A program made the translations under genes and the position numbers. From contig NZ_JACMYH010000006.1 of the NCBI RefSeq assembly GCF_014235765.1, positions 62,001-126,000 on the forward strand: DNA of 64,000 nucleotides, read 5' to 3'. Positions 20,097 to 29,614 of the stretch are shown here, in pieces. The stretch's first letter is position 1; the number at the start of each line of letters is the position of its first letter. The stretch is from Pseudomonas baltica (lineage in GTDB: Bacteria; Pseudomonadota; Gammaproteobacteria; Pseudomonadales; Pseudomonadaceae). The notes under the pieces are model-generated. The model did no database searches, was not told where the DNA came from, and saw only the letters and a program-made list of their open reading frames with translations.

Positions 20097-20903
20097 CTAG
20101 ACGTGGTACGTGCTGTCAGGCACGTCGGTGATGAACATATGGCCCGGCGAATGGGTGATGGCGAACGGCACGCCCGACGCCATGACCGCCGCCTGGGGCG
20201 TGACGCCACAGGCCCAGAACACCGGCACTTCGCCCGGTTCGATGCGCACGGCTTCGCCGAAGTCGGGATGGGCCAGGTCGGCGATGCCCAGCAGCGCCGG
20301 GTCGCCCACGTGCACCGGCGCGCCATGCACCGAGGGATAGCGGGCGGTGATGGTGCAGGCTTCGGCCACGCGGTCGGCGCGGATAGGGCGCATGGACACC
20401 ACCATGTCACCGCGCAGCCGCCCGGCCGGGCGGCAGGCACGGTTGCTCAGGTACATCGGCACATTGCTGCCGTCGGCGATGTGCCGGACTTCGATACCGG
20501 CTTCCTGCAGCGCGGTTTCGAAGGTAAAGCTGCAGCCAATGAGAAAGGTCACCATGTCGTCGTGCTCGGCCCAGGCGGGGCGGGCGTCGCTGATCTCTTC
20601 GGCCAACTGGCCGTTGCGCCAGACCCGGTACAGCGGCAGATCGGTGCGCAGGTCGGCGCCTTCTGCCAGTACGGTGTGCGGGCTGCCCGCATCGGTGACG
20701 TCGAGGATGGGGCAGGCTTTCGGATTGCGCTGCGCGTACAGCAGGAAGTCATAGGCCCAGTCGCGGGGCAGGGCGATCAGGTTGGCCTGGGTCATGCCCG
20801 GCGCGATCCCGGCAGAAGGTGCAACCAGACCACCACGGTAGCCCGCGCGCGCTGCGCGGGCGGCGTCGACAGCGCGCCGGGCGGCGAGCTTCAGGGCGCT
20901 CAC
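20097..20903 (-). CDS. Putative hydro-lyase, DUF1445 (YcsI) family
   Basis: A 268-residue member of the YcsI/DUF1445 family, related to D-glutamate cyclase. Diagnostic segments are [47 protein letters not shown] and [20 protein letters not shown]...[12 protein letters not shown]. If it makes or uses 5-oxoproline like its relatives, it would fit the PxpABC 5-oxoprolinase beside it. The stop of pxpA overlaps its start (ATGA). B. subtilis has the same neighbours in the ycsFGI-kipI-kipA operon. Confidence 0.88.
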   Translation of the reverse strand: MSALKLAARRAVDAARAARAGYRGGLVAPSAGIAPGMTQANLIALPRDWAYDFLLYAQRNPKACPILDVTDAGSPHTVLAEGADLRTDLPLYRVWRNGQLAEEISDARPAWAEHDDMVTFLIGCSFTFETALQEAGIEVRHIADGSNVPMYLSNRACRPAGRLRGDMVVSMRPIRADRVAEACTITARYPSVHGAPVHVGDPALLGIADLAHPDFGEAVRIEPGEVPVFWACGVTPQAAVMASGVPFAITHSPGHMFITDVPDSTYHV

Positions 20904-21670
20904 GGTCGGTCTCCGGCAAACGCTTGCAGGCGCATGTTCGCCTGCTCCATTACCCGGCGCAGCTCACGGGCCATGGCCACGGCGGCCGGGCTGTCGCCGT
21001 GCACGCAGATCGAGTCGGCCTGGATGCGCGTGATGCTGCCGTCGATCGCTTCCAGGGTGCCGTCTTCGACCAGGCGCAGCATGCGCTGGGCGATGAGTTG
21101 CGGATCGTGCAGCACCGCGCCCGGCTCGCGCCGTGAAACCAGCGTGCCCTCTGGGGTGTAGGCGCGGTCGGCGAAGGCCTCGGCAATGCAGGTCAGGCCT
21201 TGCTCACGTGCCAGTTCGATCAGGCTCGAGCCGGCCAGAGCCACCAGCACCAGGCGCGAGTCGACGGCGCGGATCGCGGCGATCACCGCCAGCGCCTGAC
21301 GGCGGTCGTGGGCGATGGTGTTGTACAAAGCGCCATGGGGCTTCACGTAGCTGACGCGGGTGCCGGCGGCCTGGGCCAGGCCCTGCAGGGCACCGATCTG
21401 GTAGATCACGTCGGCGGTCAGCTCGTCGCTGGCCACATCCATGTTGCGGCGGCCGAAGCCGACCTTGTCCGGGTAGGACACATGGGCGCCAATGCTGACC
21501 TGCCGGGCCGCGGCAGCCTTGAGAGTGCGCAGGATGCCGGCCGGATCGCCGGCGTGGAAGCCGCAGGCAACGTTGGCGCTGGTGACGATGTCGAGCATGG
21601 CATCGTCGTCGCCCATGCTCCAGGCGCCGAAGCTTTCACCCAGGTCGCTGTTGATATCGATGCTTGGCAT
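20900..21670 (-). CDS. pxpA: 5-oxoprolinase subunit A (LamB/YcsF family)
   Basis: A 256-residue LamB/YcsF protein starting [22 protein letters not shown]. Other family blocks are [40 protein letters not shown] and [25 protein letters not shown]. With PxpB and PxpC it catalyses ATP-dependent opening of 5-oxoproline to glutamate. I chose the ATG at 21670, which lies 28 bp beyond the transporter gene; an in-frame extension to 21721 would overlap that gene's end. Confidence 0.92.
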   Translation of the reverse strand: MPSIDINSDLGESFGAWSMGDDDAMLDIVTSANVACGFHAGDPAGILRTLKAAAARQVSIGAHVSYPDKVGFGRRNMDVASDELTADVIYQIGALQGLAQAAGTRVSYVKPHGALYNTIAHDRRQALAVIAAIRAVDSRLVLVALAGSSLIELAREQGLTCIAEAFADRAYTPEGTLVSRREPGAVLHDPQLIAQRMLRLVEDGTLEAIDGSITRIQADSICVHGDSPAAVAMARELRRVMEQANMRLQAFAGDRP

Positions 21671-21698
21671 TGCAGAGATTCCTTGTAATTGTTCTGGC

Positions 21699-22946
21699 TC
21701 ATACGACCTTGAGGAAGGCAAAGATCGGCCCGACCGATTTGATCGCCATGTACCAGGTCAGCAGGCACGTCAGCAGGCCCAGCACCAGCAGCCAGCGAGG
21801 GTAATGGTAGCCGCCCATCAGGTCGGACCGGCGCCAGCCCACGTAGATGAAGATGCTCAAACCGATGGGCAGGATCAAGCCATTGAAACCACCCGCGAAG
21901 AGCAGCAGCGCGGCAGGCGCCGTGCCCATCAGGACATAGATCAGCAGCGACACGGCAATGAACACGGTGGTGGCACGGTTGCGTGCCTTTTCGCTGATAG
22001 TGGGCGAAAAAACAGTGATGAACGAGATGGAGGTATAGGCCGCACCGATCACACTGGTAATGGCGGCCGCCCAGAGAATCAGGCCGAAGATGCGCAGGCC
22101 GAACTCGCCTGCGGTGGCCTGGAAGGCCTGCGCCGCTGGATTTGCGCCCTGACCCGAAATGTCGATGACCACGCCACTGGCTACCACGCCAAGAATGGCG
22201 AGGAACAGGATGTAGCGCATGAGGCCGGTGACCAGGATGCCGCTCAAAGCCGCCTTGTTCACCGCCTGTAGATTCTCGATCCCGGTGGTGCCGCGATCGA
22301 GCAGGCGATGGGCGCCGGCGTAGGTGATGTATCCCCCCACCGTGCCACCGACGATGGTGGTGATGATGGCGAAATCCACGGTTTCCGGCAGGATGGTTTG
22401 GTACAACGCCTGACCCAGCGGCGGGTTGGAAGCGAAGGCGACGAACAGCGTCATGCCAATCATCACCAGGCCCAGCACCACAATCATTCTGTCCACGGCC
22501 AGGCCTGCACGGCGAGACAGGAAAATTCCGATGGCCATCAGCGCACTCAAGGCGCCCCCCCATTTCGGATCCAGCCCCATCAGTGCATTCAGGCCCAGGC
22601 CTGCACCGGCAATGTTGCCGACGTTGAACACCACACCGCCGAAGATGACCAGTACGGCCAGCAAGTAGCCGCTGCCTGGAATCGCCTTGTTGGCGATGTC
22701 GGCCGCCCGCATGCGGGTCAGCGTGACGATGCGCCAGATGTTCAACTGGACCACGAAGTCGATGAGAATCGACGCCAGGATGCCGAACGCGAACGCCGCG
22801 CCCATTTTTGCCGTGAACGTGGCGGTCTGAGTGATGAAGCCCGGGCCGATGGCCGAGGTCGCCATCATGAAGATCGCGGCGATCAGGGAAGAGCGACGCG
22901 CCTTGGTGAAATCCTTGGCGGTCTGTGTCGCGGCTGTCTGTGTCAC
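21699..22946 (-). CDS. NRAMP-related transporter (YcsG-like)
   Basis: A 415-residue, about eleven-helix membrane protein of the NRAMP superfamily, first gene of the pxp operon. The first helix reads [21 protein letters not shown]. The metal-binding DPGN motif of true NRAMP metal transporters is replaced by GPGF, and no MPH motif is visible in the sixth helix ([13 protein letters not shown]). B. subtilis YcsG sits in the equivalent position of the kip operon. I infer uptake of an organic substrate of the operon, possibly a 5-oxoproline-like compound, rather than divalent metal. Confidence 0.85.
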   Translation of the reverse strand: MTQTAATQTAKDFTKARRSSLIAAIFMMATSAIGPGFITQTATFTAKMGAAFAFGILASILIDFVVQLNIWRIVTLTRMRAADIANKAIPGSGYLLAVLVIFGGVVFNVGNIAGAGLGLNALMGLDPKWGGALSALMAIGIFLSRRAGLAVDRMIVVLGLVMIGMTLFVAFASNPPLGQALYQTILPETVDFAIITTIVGGTVGGYITYAGAHRLLDRGTTGIENLQAVNKAALSGILVTGLMRYILFLAILGVVASGVVIDISGQGANPAAQAFQATAGEFGLRIFGLILWAAAITSVIGAAYTSISFITVFSPTISEKARNRATTVFIAVSLLIYVLMGTAPAALLLFAGGFNGLILPIGLSIFIYVGWRRSDLMGGYHYPRWLLVLGLLTCLLTWYMAIKSVGPIFAFLKVV

Positions 22947-23040
22947 GGCATCGTTCCTGCGATGGGAGATGACAGGGACAGAGCAATGAACATGCCAGAG
23001 CCTGTCGATCCGGCGGAAGGTGTTGATCTGTATGCTTTGG

Positions 23041-23053
23041 ATTGTTCAACAAT
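23041..23053. promoter_or_regulatory. Candidate GntR operator in the divergent promoter gap
   Basis: ATTGTTCAACAAT is a perfect dyad (ATTGTT-C-AACAAT) in the 254-bp gap between the transporter gene and the divergent GntR regulator. Regulators of the FadR/FCD subfamily often bind short dyads of this size. The assignment is positional. Confidence 0.5.
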
Positions 23054-23200
23054 ACGTTTTGAAGTAACCCACAATGTGCACCAGTTTGTAACGCTTGCAA
23101 GGAGCGCTGTTACTTAATGATGCACAGAAGTGCCATTCGCCTTGCCTGAGATCTGGCAGTGGGTGAACATCGAATCGACTTTTCCGACCCTGGACCGTAC

Positions 23201-23866
23201 ATGAACGACCTCTCACTTTCTGCGCCTCGTTCCCTGGGTGAATCCATTACCCAGGAGATTCGCCGGATGCTGGTGGAAGGTGAACTGGTCCCTGGCCAGC
23301 GCCTTTCCGAGGCTGCCCTGGCGGAAACCCTGCAGATCTCGCGCAACACCCTGCGCGAGGCCTTCAGGGGCCTGACCCGTGAAGGCTTGCTCAAACACGA
23401 GCCAAACCGCGGCGTGACCGTGGCGGTGCCCGACATGGCGTCGATCATCGACATCTACCGGGTACGCCGCTTCATCGAGTGCCAGGCCCTTGCCCAAGGC
23501 TATCCGCTGCACCCAGGCACCGTGCGCATGCGCGAAGCGGTTGCCATGGGCAAGCAGGCGGGCGAGGCCAAGGACTGGAAGGCCGTGGGCACGGCCAACA
23601 TGATGTTCCACCAGGCGGTCGTCGAATTGGCCGACAGCCCGCGCCTGGAGGCGTTCTATGCGCAGATATCGGCGCAATTGCGGCTGGCCTTCGGCTTGCT
23701 CGACGATCCGCGCTTCCTGCACATGCCCTACCTGGACATGAACGGTTGCATTCTGCATTGCCTGGAAGAGGGGCGTGCGCAAGAGGCCACGCAGTTGCTC
23801 GAGGCCTATCTGGTGCGTTCGGAGCGTACGGTGCTGGCCGCCTGGGAGCGCAGTACTCGGCGCTAG
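23201..23866 (+). CDS. GntR-family regulator (FCD domain) of the pxp operon
   Basis: A 221-residue GntR regulator. The N-terminal winged helix reads SITQEIRRMLVEGELVPGQRLSEAALAETLQISRNTLREAFRGLTREGLLKHEPNRG. The C-terminal all-helical FCD ligand domain has the expected histidines (MMFHQAVVELADSPRL and a later HCLEEG). It is divergent from the transporter-pxp-biotin carboxylase operon, so it most likely controls that operon and itself. The ATG at 23201 (MNDLSLSAPR) is preferred over the upstream reading from 23159. Confidence 0.88.
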   Translation: MNDLSLSAPRSLGESITQEIRRMLVEGELVPGQRLSEAALAETLQISRNTLREAFRGLTREGLLKHEPNRGVTVAVPDMASIIDIYRVRRFIECQALAQGYPLHPGTVRMREAVAMGKQAGEAKDWKAVGTANMMFHQAVVELADSPRLEAFYAQISAQLRLAFGLLDDPRFLHMPYLDMNGCILHCLEEGRAQEATQLLEAYLVRSERTVLAAWERSTRR

Positions 23867-24037
23867 CCCGCCAGGCCGAGCGAAACGCGTCCGGTCGAAA
23901 TGGCTGCTCGACATGCCTGCATGCGCCGTTGGTCTTGCCGTGAAAACTCCCTTGCCACCTCGCGTTCGAAATGAGCGGGAAGGTGCTTGCCAGGCCGAAT
24001 CGGGTCGGGGCGGGCGGGTATCGACAAGGAATCAGCA

Positions 24038-24598
24038 ATGAGCGGGATCCTCCAACTTGAAAGTGCGCGACTGATCTTGCGTCAGTGGCGTGACAGCGAT
24101 CTGCCCGCGTTTGCCGACATGTGCGCCGATCCGCGGGTCATGCGTTATTTTCCCGAAACCTTGGGACGGCTGCAGAGCGCAGCGGTCATCGGTCGTGTGC
24201 GCGGTCACTTTGCCGAATTGGGCTATGGCCTGTGGGCGCTGGAGCGCAAGGACAGTGGGCAGTTCATCGGCTTCGCCGGGCTGGGCCAGGTAGGTTTCGA
24301 TGCGCCTTTTGCCCCGGCTACCGAGATTGGCTGGCGTCTGGCCTATGAGCATTGGGGGTTGGGTTTCGCCAGTGAAGCGGCCTGGACCTGCCTGGCTTGC
24401 GCCTTCGATCGCTTGGGGCTGGATGAGGTGGTGGCGTTCACGGCGGTGGCCAATGTGTCGTCGGAAAAGGTGATGCAATCGATCGGCATGTTGCGCGACC
24501 ACGAGGGCGACTTCGACCACCCGAACCTGCCCGGGCATGAATTGCAGCGGCACATGCTTTACCGCATCACCCAGGATCAGTGGCAGCACACCCGCTAG
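24038..24598 (+). CDS. GNAT-family N-acetyltransferase (RimJ/RimL-like)
   Basis: A 186-residue GNAT protein of the ribosomal-protein/aminoglycoside acetyltransferase subgroup. LESARLILRQWRDSDLPAFADMCADPRVMRYFP is the usual opening, EIGWRLAYEHWGLGFASEAAWTCL holds the acetyl-CoA binding loop, and NVSSEKVMQSIGM is the conserved helix near the C-terminus. The ATG is behind AAGGAA. The substrate cannot be assigned. Confidence 0.87.
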   Translation: MSGILQLESARLILRQWRDSDLPAFADMCADPRVMRYFPETLGRLQSAAVIGRVRGHFAELGYGLWALERKDSGQFIGFAGLGQVGFDAPFAPATEIGWRLAYEHWGLGFASEAAWTCLACAFDRLGLDEVVAFTAVANVSSEKVMQSIGMLRDHEGDFDHPNLPGHELQRHMLYRITQDQWQHTR

Positions 24599-24695
24599 CG
24601 CCCCCGCGGGAGCGGGCTGTGGCTGCGAAAGCCGCGCTGGGCTATATCAGCGACACCGCGCCGTCTTTTTCGCGGCCGATGACCGCTCCTGCAGG
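24596..24695. repeat. Degenerate extragenic palindromic repeats
   Basis: A piece of the GGGAGCGGGCT family is followed by TTTTTCGCGGCCGATGACCG CTCCTGCAGG, a unit of the second family (CGCGGCCGATGACCGCTCC) found at 54261, 55316, 55416, 59741 and 63150. It fills most of the gap before tesB. Confidence 0.65.
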
Positions 24696-24776
24696 TGTTC
24701 GCAGCACAGGTGTCCGCTATCATTGCGCCCATTTGGTTCTGCCTATGTGGGTGTTGCCTATGCCGAGGAGTTTTGA

Positions 24777-25646
24777 ATGAGCCATGTGTTGGACGATCTG
24801 GTCGAGCTGCTGAGCCTGGAACCCATAGAAGAAAACCTGTTCCGCGGCCGCAGCCAGGACCTGGGCTTTCGCCAGCTGTTCGGTGGCCAGGTGCTGGGCC
24901 AGTCGTTGTCGGCCGCCAGCCAGACGGTGGAGCCCGATCGCCACGTGCATTCGCTGCATGGCTACTTCCTGCGCCCCGGCGACGCCCAGCTGCCGGTGGT
25001 GTACATGGTCGACCGAGTGCGTGACGGCGGCAGTTTCAGCACGCGCCGGGTGACCGCCGTGCAGAAGGGCCAGCCGATCTTTACCGGCACCACCTCGTTC
25101 CAGTACGACGAAGAAGGCTTTGCCCACCAGAGGGTGATGCCCGAGGTGGTCGGCCCGGAAAACCTGCCCACCGAGCTTGAGCTGATGCAGCAGGTGGCCC
25201 ATCTGATCCCTGCGCACATGCGCGACAAACTGCTGTGCGGCAAACCCATCGAGATGCGCCCGGTGGCCGAGCGCGACCCGTACAACCCCACGCCGACCGA
25301 CCCGATCAAATACATCTGGTTTCGCGCCGACGGCGCACTCGCCCAGACCCCGGCCTTGCACAAGTACGTCATGGCCTATGCCTCGGACTTCAACCTGTTG
25401 ACCACCTCGCTGCTGCCTCACGGCAAGTCGGTGTGGCACCGTGACATGCAGATCGCCAGCCTCGATCACTCGCTGTGGTTCCACGGCAACCTGGTCGCCG
25501 ACGACTGGCTGTTGTATGCCCTGGACAGCCCCTGGGCGGGCAACGCACGTGGCTTCGCCCGTGGCAGCGTGTACAACCGCGCCGGCCAGTTGGTGGCCTC
25601 TTCGGCCCAGGAAGGTCTGATCCGCCATCGGCAGGACTGGTCATGA
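24777..25646 (+). CDS. tesB: Acyl-CoA thioesterase II
   Basis: A 289-residue double-hotdog thioesterase, close to the 286 residues of E. coli TesB. Typical blocks are ENLFRGRSQDLGFRQLFGGQVLGQSLSAAS, LHGYFLRPGD, DRVRDGGSFSTRRVTAVQ and the C-terminal LDHSLWFHG...DDWLLYALDSPWAGNARGFARG. It hydrolyses medium- and long-chain acyl-CoA. The following HAD gene starts inside its stop codon. Confidence 0.95.
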   Translation: MSHVLDDLVELLSLEPIEENLFRGRSQDLGFRQLFGGQVLGQSLSAASQTVEPDRHVHSLHGYFLRPGDAQLPVVYMVDRVRDGGSFSTRRVTAVQKGQPIFTGTTSFQYDEEGFAHQRVMPEVVGPENLPTELELMQQVAHLIPAHMRDKLLCGKPIEMRPVAERDPYNPTPTDPIKYIWFRADGALAQTPALHKYVMAYASDFNLLTTSLLPHGKSVWHRDMQIASLDHSLWFHGNLVADDWLLYALDSPWAGNARGFARGSVYNRAGQLVASSAQEGLIRHRQDWS

Positions 25647-26230
25647 GCCTGGCGCGGGTTCGCCATTGGGTGTTCGACCTGGACGGCACGCTGACGGTGG
25701 CCGTGCACGACTTCGCCGCCATCCGCCGTCATCTGGAAATTCCGCAGGAGGCCGACATCCTTGACCACCTGGCCACCTTGCCGGCCGAAGAATCACATGC
25801 CAAGCATGCCTGGTTGCTGGAACACGAGCGTGCATTGGCCGTAGCGTCGACGGCAGCACCGGGCGCGGTGGAACTGGTCCGCGAACTGGCCGAGCGTGGC
25901 CATCGCCTGGGCATCCTCACGCGCAACGCGCGCGAACTGGCACACATCAGCCTGCAGGCGATCGGCATCGCCGACTGCTTTCAGGCCGACGATGTGCTGG
26001 GCCGCGACGAAGCTGTGCACAAGCCCGACCCGGCCGGGCTATTGCACCTGGCCGACGCCTGGGGCGTACGCCAGCCGGAGATGGTCATGGTGGGGGATCA
26101 TCGAATGGACCTGCTGGCAGGTCGGGCGGCGGGCACCGCCACGGTGCTGGTGAATCAGCCAGAAAACCTCTGGCCGGAGCTGGCGGACTGGCATGCGCTG
26201 GACTGCAAACACCTGCGCGAACTGATCTGA
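25643..26230 (+). CDS. HAD-superfamily phosphatase
   Basis: A 195-residue HAD hydrolase. Motif I is WVFDLDGTLTVAVHD, motif II is around GILTRNAREL, the conserved lysine is in VHKPDPAGLLHL, and motif IV is MVMVGDHRMDLLAGRAAG. It overlaps tesB by 4 bp (ATGA) and is followed by a strong hairpin. Small-molecule phosphatases of this kind cannot be assigned a substrate from sequence alone. Confidence 0.87.
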   Translation: MSLARVRHWVFDLDGTLTVAVHDFAAIRRHLEIPQEADILDHLATLPAEESHAKHAWLLEHERALAVASTAAPGAVELVRELAERGHRLGILTRNARELAHISLQAIGIADCFQADDVLGRDEAVHKPDPAGLLHLADAWGVRQPEMVMVGDHRMDLLAGRAAGTATVLVNQPENLWPELADWHALDCKHLRELI

Positions 26231-26231
26231 A

Positions 26232-26264
26232 CCCGCCACCACCTGCTGGGCAGGTGGTGGTGGG
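26232..26264. terminator. Hairpin between convergent HAD and ypfJ genes
   Basis: A 15-base arm CCCGCCACCACCTGC (26232-26246) pairs with 26250-26264 with one mismatch. It lies between two convergent stops. There is no clear U tract, so it may act as a processing barrier or bidirectional terminator. Confidence 0.6.
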
Positions 26265-26272
26265 CAAACCAT

Positions 26273-27160
26273 TCAGAGGCTCTTGGCCGCAAACGTATCG
26301 CACTGGGCAATCTGGCCTTGGGCGAAGCCGGCCTTGAACCAGCGTACGCGCTGTGCCGAAGTGCCGTGAGTGAACGAATCGGGCACTACACGGCCCTGGC
26401 CCTGCTGCTGCAGACGATCGTCGCCGATGGCATTGGCGGCGTTCAAGGCTTCTTCGATGTCACCCGGCTCCAGCCAGTTCAAGCGCTTCTGCCCATTGAA
26501 CGCCCAGACCCCGGCGAAGCAATCGGCCTGCAGTTCCTGACGCACCAGCAAGCCATTGGCACCTTCCATGCGCTGGCCACCCTGACGCGCTTTCTGCACC
26601 TGATCCGACACACCCAGCAAGGTCTGCACGTGGTGACCCACCTCGTGAGCGATCACGTAGGCCTGGGCGAAATCACCGGCGGCGCCGAAACGCTGGGACA
26701 TTTCGCGGAAGAACGCCATGTCCAGATACACCTGCTGGTCGGCCGGGCAATAGAACGGTCCGCTGGCTGCCGTCGCGTGGCCACAGGCCGACTGCACCTG
26801 GCCGCTGAACAGCACCAGCTTGGGTTCCTTGTAGGTCTGGCCGCCTTGCTGGAAGATCTGCTTCCAGGTGTCCTCGGTATCGCCCAGTACCGTGCTGACG
26901 AATTCGGCCTGCTCGTCGTTGGCCGGTGGCGCCTTGCGCTGGCTGGTGTCGACCGGCGCGGCCTGCTGACCCTGGCCGGTCAGTTCACCGAGGATCTGCA
27001 TGGGGTCCTGCCCGGTCAGCAGGCCGAAGCCGACGATCAGCACCACGGCGGTCAGGCTCAAGCCCTTGCCGCCCATGCGCATCCCGCCGCCGCCACTGCC
27101 GCCACCATCACCGCGGGCATCCACGACGTTATCGCTGCGTCGGCCTTTCTTCCATAACAT
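26273..27160 (-). CDS. ypfJ: YpfJ-family zinc metalloprotease
   Basis: A 295-residue member of the putative neutral zinc metallopeptidase family. A glycine-rich N-terminus (residues 1-31) is followed by one membrane helix (LSLTAVVLIVGFGLLTG). The catalytic motif YVIAHEVGHHVQTLLGV is present, with an upstream CGHATAASGPFYCPADQQVYLD and a downstream ELQADCFAGVWA that supplies the third ligand. It is probably anchored in the inner membrane facing the periplasm. The physiological substrate is not known. Confidence 0.9.
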   Translation of the reverse strand: MLWKKGRRSDNVVDARGDGGGSGGGGMRMGGKGLSLTAVVLIVGFGLLTGQDPMQILGELTGQGQQAAPVDTSQRKAPPANDEQAEFVSTVLGDTEDTWKQIFQQGGQTYKEPKLVLFSGQVQSACGHATAASGPFYCPADQQVYLDMAFFREMSQRFGAAGDFAQAYVIAHEVGHHVQTLLGVSDQVQKARQGGQRMEGANGLLVRQELQADCFAGVWAFNGQKRLNWLEPGDIEEALNAANAIGDDRLQQQGQGRVVPDSFTHGTSAQRVRWFKAGFAQGQIAQCDTFAAKSL

Positions 27161-27182
27161 GGCAAATCCTCACTCGATTCAT

Positions 27183-27202
27183 GCATAACCATTCGGGTAT
27201 GC
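27183..27202. promoter_or_regulatory. Candidate PcaQ-type operator upstream of pcaHG
   Basis: GCATAACCATTCGGGTATGC is a near-perfect inverted repeat. Its core ATAACC-N4-GGGTAT closely resembles the ATAACC-N4-GGTTAA site that I recall for the LysR regulator PcaQ of rhizobia. It is about 100 bp before the pcaH start. No pcaQ gene lies in this window. Confidence 0.5.
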
Positions 27203-27290
27203 CTGTGACCGTGTTTTTCAATATTCGTTGTCGGCCATTTCCTTGAGACTAGTACGAAGCCTGAAAACAGGTCCTCTATAAATCGAATAA

Positions 27291-28022
<732 letters not shown>

Positions 28023-28033
28023 GGGGAATCGAC

Positions 28034-28639
28034 ATGCCTATCGAACTGCTTAAAGAAACCCCGTCACAAACGGCTGGCCCCTACGTTCACATCGGCCTGG
28101 CCCTGGCGGCCGCCGGCATCGAGCCGCGCGAGCATGAAATCTGGAACCAGATGGCCAAGCCCGAAGCGCCGGGTGAGCACATCCTGCTGCTGGGCAATGT
28201 CTACGACGGCAATGGCCATCTGGTGCGCGACTCGTTCCTGGAACTGTGGCAGGCCGATGATCAGGGCCACTACCACATCGATTTCGACCAGGAACAACCC
28301 TTCAACAGCTTTGGCCGTACCGCCACCACGTTCGATGCCGGCGAATGGACCGTGCAGACGATCAAGCCGGGCGTGGTGAACAACGCCGCGGGCGTACCCA
28401 TGGCGCCGCACATCAACATCAGTCTGTTCGCCCGCGGGGTGAACATTCACCTGCACACGCGGCTGTATTTCAGCGATGAGGCCGAGGCCAATGGCAAGGA
28501 TCCGGTGTTGAATCTGATCGAACAACCCGCGCGTCGGGAAACCCTGATTGCAACGCGCTGCGAGGTGGACGGCAAGCTGGCCTACCGCTTCGACATGCGT
28601 ATCCAAGGGGAAGGGGAGACGGTGTTTTTCGATTTCTGA
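28034..28639 (+). CDS. pcaG: Protocatechuate 3,4-dioxygenase alpha subunit
   Basis: A 201-residue alpha subunit starting MPIELLKETPSQTAGPYVHIGLAL. It keeps the intradiol fold (HLVRDSFLELWQADDQGHYHIDF, MAPHINISLFARGVNIHLHTRLYF) but not the full iron-ligand set, as usual for PcaG. It forms the heterodimer with PcaH. The ATG follows GAGGGGAAT. Palindromic repeats come after the stop. Confidence 0.97.
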   Translation: MPIELLKETPSQTAGPYVHIGLALAAAGIEPREHEIWNQMAKPEAPGEHILLLGNVYDGNGHLVRDSFLELWQADDQGHYHIDFDQEQPFNSFGRTATTFDAGEWTVQTIKPGVVNNAAGVPMAPHINISLFARGVNIHLHTRLYFSDEAEANGKDPVLNLIEQPARRETLIATRCEVDGKLAYRFDMRIQGEGETVFFDF

Positions 28640-28660
28640 TCAGATATTGCGGTGCCTTGA

Positions 28661-28738
28661 TTCGCGGGCAGAGCCCGCTCCCACAGGTCTCCCATGTGAC
28701 CACTGGGCAATCTGTGGGAGCGGGCTCTGCCCGCGAAT
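28661..28738. repeat. Extragenic palindromic repeat pair after pcaG
   Basis: TTCGCGGGCAGAGCCCGCTC and its inverted copy, each with CCCACAG, flank a short spacer. Same family as at 10365-10505. It lies between convergent pcaG and aldo/keto reductase genes. Confidence 0.85.
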
Positions 28739-28765
28739 GGGAGCACCGCGATTCAAAGCCCTGCC

Positions 28766-29590
28766 TCAATCCCACTTCGGCGCAAAATCCGGGCTGACCA
28801 ACCGCTGATCCTTGGGCAACGCCGCAATGATCCGACGATCTTCATCGTCCAACTGCACCTTCAACGCATCCAGGTTGCTTTGCTGGTTGGCCTTGCTGGC
28901 CGCTTTCGGGATCGCGGCGACATTGTCCTGATCCAGCAGCCACTTGAGTGCCACCTGAGTCGGTAGCACGCCATGCTTTTCGGCAATCGCCTGCAGCTCG
29001 GGAATCTGCGACACCTGGTTGCGCACCAACGGGCTGTAGGCGGTCAGCGCCATGTCATGTTTGCGGGCGTAGTCGAGCAGGGCGTTCTGGCCCAGGGTCA
29101 CATGGTATTCAACCTGGATCGCCGCCAACGGTGCGTTCAAATCCTCCATGACATGGCGCAGCAGCGGCAGGGGAAAGTTCGCCACGCCGATGTTCAGCGC
29201 ACGGCCGTCCTGCTTGAACGACACCAGGGTGTCGATGGCCGCTTTCACATCCCAGCCCTCCTGGCCAGGCCAGTGGATCAGGAACAGGTCGATGTAGTCG
29301 CTTTGCAGGGCGTTCAGGGTGTTCTGGAACGATTCGCGCATGGCGTCGGGCGCCAGCTTGTCCCACCAGACCTTGCTGGTGACATGAATGTCGCCGCGTG
29401 GCACGCCGGACTCGGTCAAGGCACGGCCCACCGCGGCCTCGTTGTTGTAGCCAGCAGCCGTGTCGATATGGCGGTAACCCAGGTCCAGGGCTTGAATCAC
29501 GGCTGTGGTGCATTCGTCGCCGAGCATTGGCCACGTGCCAAGGCCCAGTTTCGGCATCTTCAGGTGCTGCGCGTTGGTGATGAGTTGCAT
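28766..29590 (-). CDS. Aldo/keto reductase (DkgB-like)
   Basis: A 274-residue NADPH-dependent aldo/keto reductase. Signature segments are LGLGTWPML, ALDLGYRHIDTAAGYNNEAAVG (catalytic Asp and Tyr), VTSKVWWDKL (catalytic Lys), DLFLIHWPGQEGWD (His), and LKWLLDQDNVAAIPKAASKANQQSN for cofactor binding. Length and sequence resemble 2,5-diketo-gluconate reductase B. It is 24 bp downstream of the flavoprotein gene on the same strand, so probably part of that transcription unit. Confidence 0.9.
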   Translation of the reverse strand: MQLITNAQHLKMPKLGLGTWPMLGDECTTAVIQALDLGYRHIDTAAGYNNEAAVGRALTESGVPRGDIHVTSKVWWDKLAPDAMRESFQNTLNALQSDYIDLFLIHWPGQEGWDVKAAIDTLVSFKQDGRALNIGVANFPLPLLRHVMEDLNAPLAAIQVEYHVTLGQNALLDYARKHDMALTAYSPLVRNQVSQIPELQAIAEKHGVLPTQVALKWLLDQDNVAAIPKAASKANQQSNLDALKVQLDDEDRRIIAALPKDQRLVSPDFAPKWD

Positions 29591-29614
29591 GTCGGTCTCC
29601 TGTTCCGCTGGCGG

